From: Xanthobacteraceae bacterium
Lineage (GTDB): Bacteria; Pseudomonadota; Alphaproteobacteria; Rhizobiales; Xanthobacteraceae
Direction: 5' to 3'
NCBI GenBank assembly: GCA_028290465.1
Contig: JAQGJU010000030.1
Location: 1-64,000 of the forward strand
DNA: 64,000 bases
In this document: piece after piece, positions 60,511-64,000 of the stretch
Position numbering within the stretch: the stretch's first letter is position 1
Layout of the letters: every line of letters starts with the position of its first letter
The notes under the pieces: generated by a model
What the model was told of the DNA's origin: nothing
Seen by the model: only the letters and a program-made list of their open reading frames with translations
The model's database searches: none
Position numbers and translations under genes: made by a program

Positions 60511-61317
60511 ATGGATCAGACCATCGGCATTGCTCAATTGGAGCCGCAACACGCGCGCGAGCGGCTGACGCAGTTCGTCGCGGCGTCGGTCGATGCGGCC
60601 CGCACGTCCGATGCCCCGTTTTTCCATCTCGAATTCGATCGCGTCTTCCCCGACGACGTCTACGCTCAGATGCTGGATTTGATGCCGGAGGCGGTCGACT
60701 ACCGGCCGATGCACGGCCGCAGCAAGGGCCACGATCTCGCCGACGGCACCCATACGCGGGTGAAGATCGACCTGTTCCCGGAATACATCCGCAACCTGCC
60801 GCCGAAGAAGAAGGCGCTGTGGAATCTGATCGGCGATGCGCTGTGCTCGGAGCCGGTCAAGCAGGCGTTCGTGCGCAAGCTGGCGCCCGGCCTGTCGAAG
60901 CGGTTCGGCGCCGATTTCGCCAAGGTCGGCATGTATCCGATTCCGATCCTGACCCGTGATATTCCGCGCTACGAAATCACGCCGCACACCGACACGCGCT
61001 GGAAGGGCATCACGGTTCAGTTCTACCTGCCGCGCGATACCAGCACGTCCGATATCGGCACCATCTTTCACGAGAAGCTGCCCGACGGCTCGATGCCCAA
61101 GGTGGCGAAAATGCCGTTCAATCCAAACTCCGGTTACGCGTTCGCGGTGCACAACGACACCTGGCACTCGGCCGACAAGGTGCGGGCCGACGTGACGACC
61201 CGCGATTCGATCCTGCTGACTTATTTCGTCGATGCCGGCGCGCTGAAAATCCTACGGAACCGCGGCAAGCGGATCGGCAACTTCATCCTCAACGAGTACC
61301 GCCACCGCTTCGGCTGA
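60511..61317 (+). CDS. 2-oxoglutarate/Fe(II) oxygenase-like protein
   Basis: A 268-residue protein in which the facial-triad pattern of 2OG-Fe(II) oxygenases can be read: His159-x-Asp161 in EITPHTDTRWKG, a distal His (214 or 219) in AVHNDTWHSADKV and Arg231 for 2-oxoglutarate in TTRDSILLTYF. I do not recognise a characterised member; similar proteins are sometimes found in sugar or surface-polysaccharide loci. The ATG at 60511 was chosen; the frame opens at 60442. It sits between eno and ftsB. Confidence 0.7.
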   Translation: MDQTIGIAQLEPQHARERLTQFVAASVDAARTSDAPFFHLEFDRVFPDDVYAQMLDLMPEAVDYRPMHGRSKGHDLADGTHTRVKIDLFPEYIRNLPPKKKALWNLIGDALCSEPVKQAFVRKLAPGLSKRFGADFAKVGMYPIPILTRDIPRYEITPHTDTRWKGITVQFYLPRDTSTSDIGTIFHEKLPDGSMPKVAKMPFNPNSGYAFAVHNDTWHSADKVRADVTTRDSILLTYFVDAGALKILRNRGKRIGNFILNEYRHRFG

Positions 61318-61354
61318 ACATTCTCTTTCCCGTAAGCGGCGAGTTGCCGCAGCG

Positions 61355-61369
61355 TTAAAGCGGTCTTAA
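61355..61369. promoter_or_regulatory. CtrA binding site upstream of ftsB
   Basis: TTAA at 61355-61358 and TTAA at 61366-61369 are exactly seven bases apart and followed by C, matching the CtrA consensus TTAA-N7-TTAAC. It ends 23 bases before the ftsB ATG, so CtrA bound here would cover the promoter or start region. No other full site was found in an intergenic region of the window. Confidence 0.6.
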
Positions 61370-61392
61370 CGGCCGCTCGGCACATTGGCCGG

Positions 61393-61710
61393 ATGGTCAC
61401 CCGCCGCCGACTCAGAGCCATTCTGAACACGCTCGCCCTGTACGTCATGGCGGGCCTGCTGATCGGCTATTTCGGCATCAACGCCTTCTCAGGCCAGCAC
61501 GGGTTGCGGGCCCAGCAGGCGATGGAAACCCAGGCGGCCGAGTTGGCCGAGGAACTGGCCACGGTCAAAGCCGAACGCGCGCGCTGGGACCGCCGGGTGG
61601 CGTTGCTCAAGCCGGACCGGATCGATCCCGACATGTTGGAAGAGCGGGCCCGGATCACGCTCGAATACGGCAATCCCAACGACGTCACGCTGCTGCTCAA
61701 GCCGAACTGA
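61393..61710 (+). CDS. ftsB: Cell division protein FtsB (DivIC family)
   Basis: Bitopic septum protein that joins FtsL and FtsQ to activate FtsWI. The 105 residues have a short cytoplasmic start, one transmembrane helix (about 12-33), then a coiled coil (about 40-75; AMETQAAELAEELATVKAER) and a C-terminal segment with DPDMLEERARITLEYGNPND. The location between eno and pdhA is conserved in Alphaproteobacteria. Confidence 0.93.
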   Translation: MVTRRRLRAILNTLALYVMAGLLIGYFGINAFSGQHGLRAQQAMETQAAELAEELATVKAERARWDRRVALLKPDRIDPDMLEERARITLEYGNPNDVTLLLKPN

Positions 61711-61894
61711 CCCATCCCGTCGAAGTGGCCTTGATCTATGTGAAATTGCCCCGCGACCTGTTCGTGCGGCGCCACATTGCCATTCCCCGGAGGACGCTTT
61801 CGCCCTGCTGGAATTTCGGCTAAGTGGGTTGGTGTACCGCTGACGCGCCGCGAAACGGCGCGCAAGACGTCGCCCGAGGAGCCCTCCGAGGAAC

Positions 61895-62926
61895 ATGATG
61901 GCCGTCGCCAAGAACAAGCCAGCGTCTGAGCCTGCCGCGCCGTCCCGCGATGCCCCCGGCATCGCTGAATTCTCCAAGGAACAGGAACTCACGTCCTATC
62001 GTGAGATGCTGCTGATCCGGCGCTTCGAGGAGAAGGCCGGGCAGATGTACGGCATGGGGCTGATCGGTGGCTTCTGCCATCTCTATATCGGCCAGGAAGC
62101 CGTCGTCATCGGCATGCAGATGGCGATCAAGACCGGAGATCAGGTGATCACCGGCTATCGCGATCACGGCCACATGCTGGCCTGCGGTATGGACCCGAAA
62201 GGCGTCATGGCCGAGTTGACCGGCCGCACCCATGGCTATTCCAAGGGCAAGGGCGGCTCGATGCACATGTTCAGCGTCGAGAAGGGCTTTTTCGGCGGCC
62301 ACGGCATCGTGGCCGGCCAGGTATCGCTCGGCACTGGTCTTGGCTTCATCAATCACTATCGCGGCAACGATAATGTGAGCCTGACCTATTTCGGCGACGG
62401 CGCCGCCAATCAGGGCCAAGTCTACGAGAGCTTCAACATGGCGCAGCTCTGGAAGCTGCCGGTGGTCTACATCATCGAGAACAACCGCTACGCCATGGGC
62501 ACCGCGGTCAACCGTTCGTCGGCGCAGACCGACTTCTCCAAGCGTGGCCTGTCGTTCAACATTCCGGGCATCCAGGTCGACGGCATGGACGTGCGCGCCG
62601 TGAAGGCCGCCGGCGACCTCGCCGTGGAATGGTGCCGTGCCGGCAAGGGCCCGTACATTCTGGAAATGATGACCTACCGCTATCGCGGCCACTCGATGTC
62701 GGATCCGGCCAAGTACCGCACCCGCGAAGAGGTCGAGAAGGTCCGCACCGAGCACGACCCGATCGAACAGGTCCGCGCGCGGCTGTTGCAGAAGAAATTT
62801 GCGAGCGAAGAGGACTTGAAGAAGGTCGACGCCGAAGTGCGCGCGATCGTCAACGAGGCCGCGGAGTTCGCCAGCCACGATCCCGAGCCCGATCCGTCGG
62901 AGCTCTGGACCGACGTGCTGCGTTGA
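61895..62926 (+). CDS. pdhA: Pyruvate dehydrogenase E1 component subunit alpha
   Basis: Thiamine-diphosphate subunit that decarboxylates pyruvate. In 343 residues: SYREMLLIRRFEEKAGQMYG, GGFCHLYIGQEAVVIGM, the TPP motif GDGAANQGQVYESFNMAQLW with ENNRYAMGTA, and the phospho-loop region YRYRGHSMSDPAKYR. ATGs at 61895 and 61898; GAGGAG lies upstream. The 184-base region before it contains no gene. Confidence 0.96.
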   Translation: MMAVAKNKPASEPAAPSRDAPGIAEFSKEQELTSYREMLLIRRFEEKAGQMYGMGLIGGFCHLYIGQEAVVIGMQMAIKTGDQVITGYRDHGHMLACGMDPKGVMAELTGRTHGYSKGKGGSMHMFSVEKGFFGGHGIVAGQVSLGTGLGFINHYRGNDNVSLTYFGDGAANQGQVYESFNMAQLWKLPVVYIIENNRYAMGTAVNRSSAQTDFSKRGLSFNIPGIQVDGMDVRAVKAAGDLAVEWCRAGKGPYILEMMTYRYRGHSMSDPAKYRTREEVEKVRTEHDPIEQVRARLLQKKFASEEDLKKVDAEVRAIVNEAAEFASHDPEPDPSELWTDVLR

Positions 62927-62940
62927 TCGGCGCAGGCTCG

Positions 62941-63234
62941 ATGTCGATCGTCGCCTTCGCGGTGGTCTATATCGCGCTGGCGGGCGCGGTCGCGAGCTGG
63001 ATCGCGGGCGCCTATTTCTATGCGCGCACGCTCAAAGCGCTCGGCGGCGCGCCGCGCGAAGTCTGGTACGCCGTCGCCTTCTGGCCGTTCACGCGCGGAC
63101 GGCTGCAGGGCAGCACGGAAGAGGAAGCCGCCATGGTCAACAAGGCCCTGGTGGCGTTCATCGCCTGTCTGTTGGTGGCATTCGCGGCAACCGCCGCCGC
63201 CACCAATCTTCAGCGTCTCGCCCGAGTGAAGTAA
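62941..63234 (+). CDS. Small two-helix membrane protein between pdhA and pdhB
   Basis: A 97-residue protein with a helix at about residues 3-27, a polar stretch (TLKALGGAPREVWYAVAFWPFTR), and a second helix at about 70-88. ATG at 62941 lies 15 bases after pdhA, and its stop is 61 bases before pdhB, so it is on the pdh transcript. I know no family. The WPFTRGRLQG segment may be an amphipathic turn. Confidence 0.65.
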   Translation: MSIVAFAVVYIALAGAVASWIAGAYFYARTLKALGGAPREVWYAVAFWPFTRGRLQGSTEEEAAMVNKALVAFIACLLVAFAATAAATNLQRLARVK

Positions 63235-63295
63235 CCGTCGTCACCAAGTCGAAGTTTAAGTCGTCAGCTAAGTAACCAGCTAAGCGGGAACGTTC

Positions 63296-64000
63296 ATGCC
63301 GATCGAAGTCTTGATGCCCGCGCTATCGCCGACGATGGAGAAGGGCAACCTTGCCAAATGGCTGAAGCACGAGGGCGATGCCATTAAGGCCGGCGACGTC
63401 ATCGCCGAGATCGAGACCGACAAGGCCACGATGGAAGTCGAAGCGGTCGACGAAGGCACGCTCGGCAAAATCCTGGTGCCGGAAGGCACCAACGACGTCG
63501 CGGTCAACACGCCGATCGCCGTGATCCTGGCGGACGGCGAGAGTGCCGGCGACATCAAGGAAAGTGGCAGCCAGCCTGCCGCGGCCGAAAAGGTCGCCGA
63601 GTCCGCGCCGCCCGCAGCCGCCGAGAACCAGAAGGTGCCAGCCGAGCCGAAGCAGGCGCCATCCGCCGTTGCGCAGCCGCCACAGCCCGAACAGGCGCCC
63701 GAGCCGGACTTCGCCGAAGGCACCGAGATGGTCACCATGACGGTGCGCGAGGCGTTGCGCGATGCGATGGCCGAGGAAATGCGCCGCGACGGCGACGTGT
63801 TCGTGATGGGCGAGGAAGTCGCCGAGTATCAGGGCGCCTACAAAGTCACGCAGGGCCTGTTGCAGGAATTCGGCGCCAAGCGCGTCATCGACACGCCGAT
63901 CACCGAACACGGCTTTGCTGGTCTGGGCGTCGGCGCGGCGCTCGGCGGCTTGAAGCCGATCGTCGAATTCATGACGTTCAACTTCGCCATGCAGGCGATC
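63296..64000 (+). CDS. pdhB: Pyruvate dehydrogenase E1 component subunit beta, 5' part
   Basis: The gene runs off the right edge after 235 codons. It starts with a lipoyl domain ([19 protein letters not shown]; lipoylated Lys43 in [12 protein letters not shown]), then an Ala/Pro/Glu-rich linker (about residues 85-140), then the E1 beta fold with [19 protein letters not shown] and the TPP-binding [16 protein letters not shown]. The lipoyl-E1beta fusion is characteristic of Alphaproteobacteria. Reading frame is open to the window end, with no stop. Confidence 0.96.
   Translation, partial: MPIEVLMPALSPTMEKGNLAKWLKHEGDAIKAGDVIAEIETDKATMEVEAVDEGTLGKILVPEGTNDVAVNTPIAVILADGESAGDIKESGSQPAAAEKVAESAPPAAAENQKVPAEPKQAPSAVAQPPQPEQAPEPDFAEGTEMVTMTVREALRDAMAEEMRRDGDVFVMGEEVAEYQGAYKVTQGLLQEFGAKRVIDTPITEHGFAGLGVGAALGGLKPIVEFMTFNFAMQAI

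Noticed and set aside
63261-63284. Short direct repeat CAGCTAAG before pdhB
   Set aside because: Only 8 bases, two copies; no known operator and probably chance.

Overview
The window is 64 kb of a GC-rich alphaproteobacterial chromosome, most likely Hyphomicrobiales (Bradyrhizobium, Rhodopseudomonas, Pseudolabrys or Xanthobacteraceae-like). The evidence is gene order (nuo - birA - rnj - mce - proS - lol - dnaE; rpsB-tsf-pyrH-frr-uppS-cdsA-dxr-rseP-bamA-lpx; gltA-gltX-comEC-lexA-moeA-moaC-trpCDG; pyrG-kdsA-eno-ftsB-pdhA-pdhB), alphaproteobacterial regulatory words (GTTC-N7-GTTC SOS boxes, a GGAAC-N16-CGTT EcfG promoter, a TTAA-N7-TTAA CtrA box), a lipoyl-fused PdhB, and the GAGCATGATC two-hairpin repeat common in this order. 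No tRNA, rRNA, prophage, IS element or CRISPR array was seen. Almost every interval is explained by housekeeping genes.

Layout. 1-5681: end of the complex I operon (nuoM, nuoN), biotin ligase, RNase J, methylmalonyl-CoA epimerase, DUF1467 protein. 5682-6153: an apparently non-coding, hairpin-rich gap. 6154-10652: proS, the Lol lipoprotein exporter (lolC/E, lolD) and three small membrane proteins. 10735-10905: an SOS promoter driving a 32-residue single-helix peptide, the most interesting locus here. 11073-15220: dnaE and a DUF3592 protein. 15259-23086: translation and envelope block (rpsB, tsf, pyrH, frr, uppS, cdsA, dxr, rseP). 23274-31559: bamA and lipid A genes (lpxD, fabZ, lpxA, lpxI, lpxB) plus an extra fabH-type gene. 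31586-35112 (minus): GFA protein, gltA, gltX. 35305-39474 (plus): glnS and comEC. 39490-44543 (minus): lexA, moeA, moaC, trpC, trpD, trpG. 44671-49995: stress genes (DUF892, cupin, ogt) wedged between trpG and trpE, then a PpiD/SurA-type chaperone. 50222-55168: tpiA, secG, pyrG, VOC protein, kdsA. 55281-58469: DUF350 / Ser-rich RGGFG protein / YgiC-like ATP-grasp / MFS. 58471-64000: queF, eno, a 2OG-oxygenase-like protein, ftsB, pdhA, a small membrane protein and the start of pdhB.

How it works together. The lpx/kdsA/bamA/lol genes supply lipid A, Kdo and outer-membrane protein and lipoprotein assembly. The uppS/cdsA/dxr genes feed isoprenoid and phospholipid precursors. Three regulatory layers are visible directly in DNA: LexA sites at lexA and at the small membrane peptide (a SidA-like division-inhibitor candidate), an EcfG general-stress promoter in front of the DUF892 gene, and a CtrA site in front of ftsB. 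Together with GANTC sites in the SOS promoter they suggest coupling of DNA damage and cell cycle to division in this organism.
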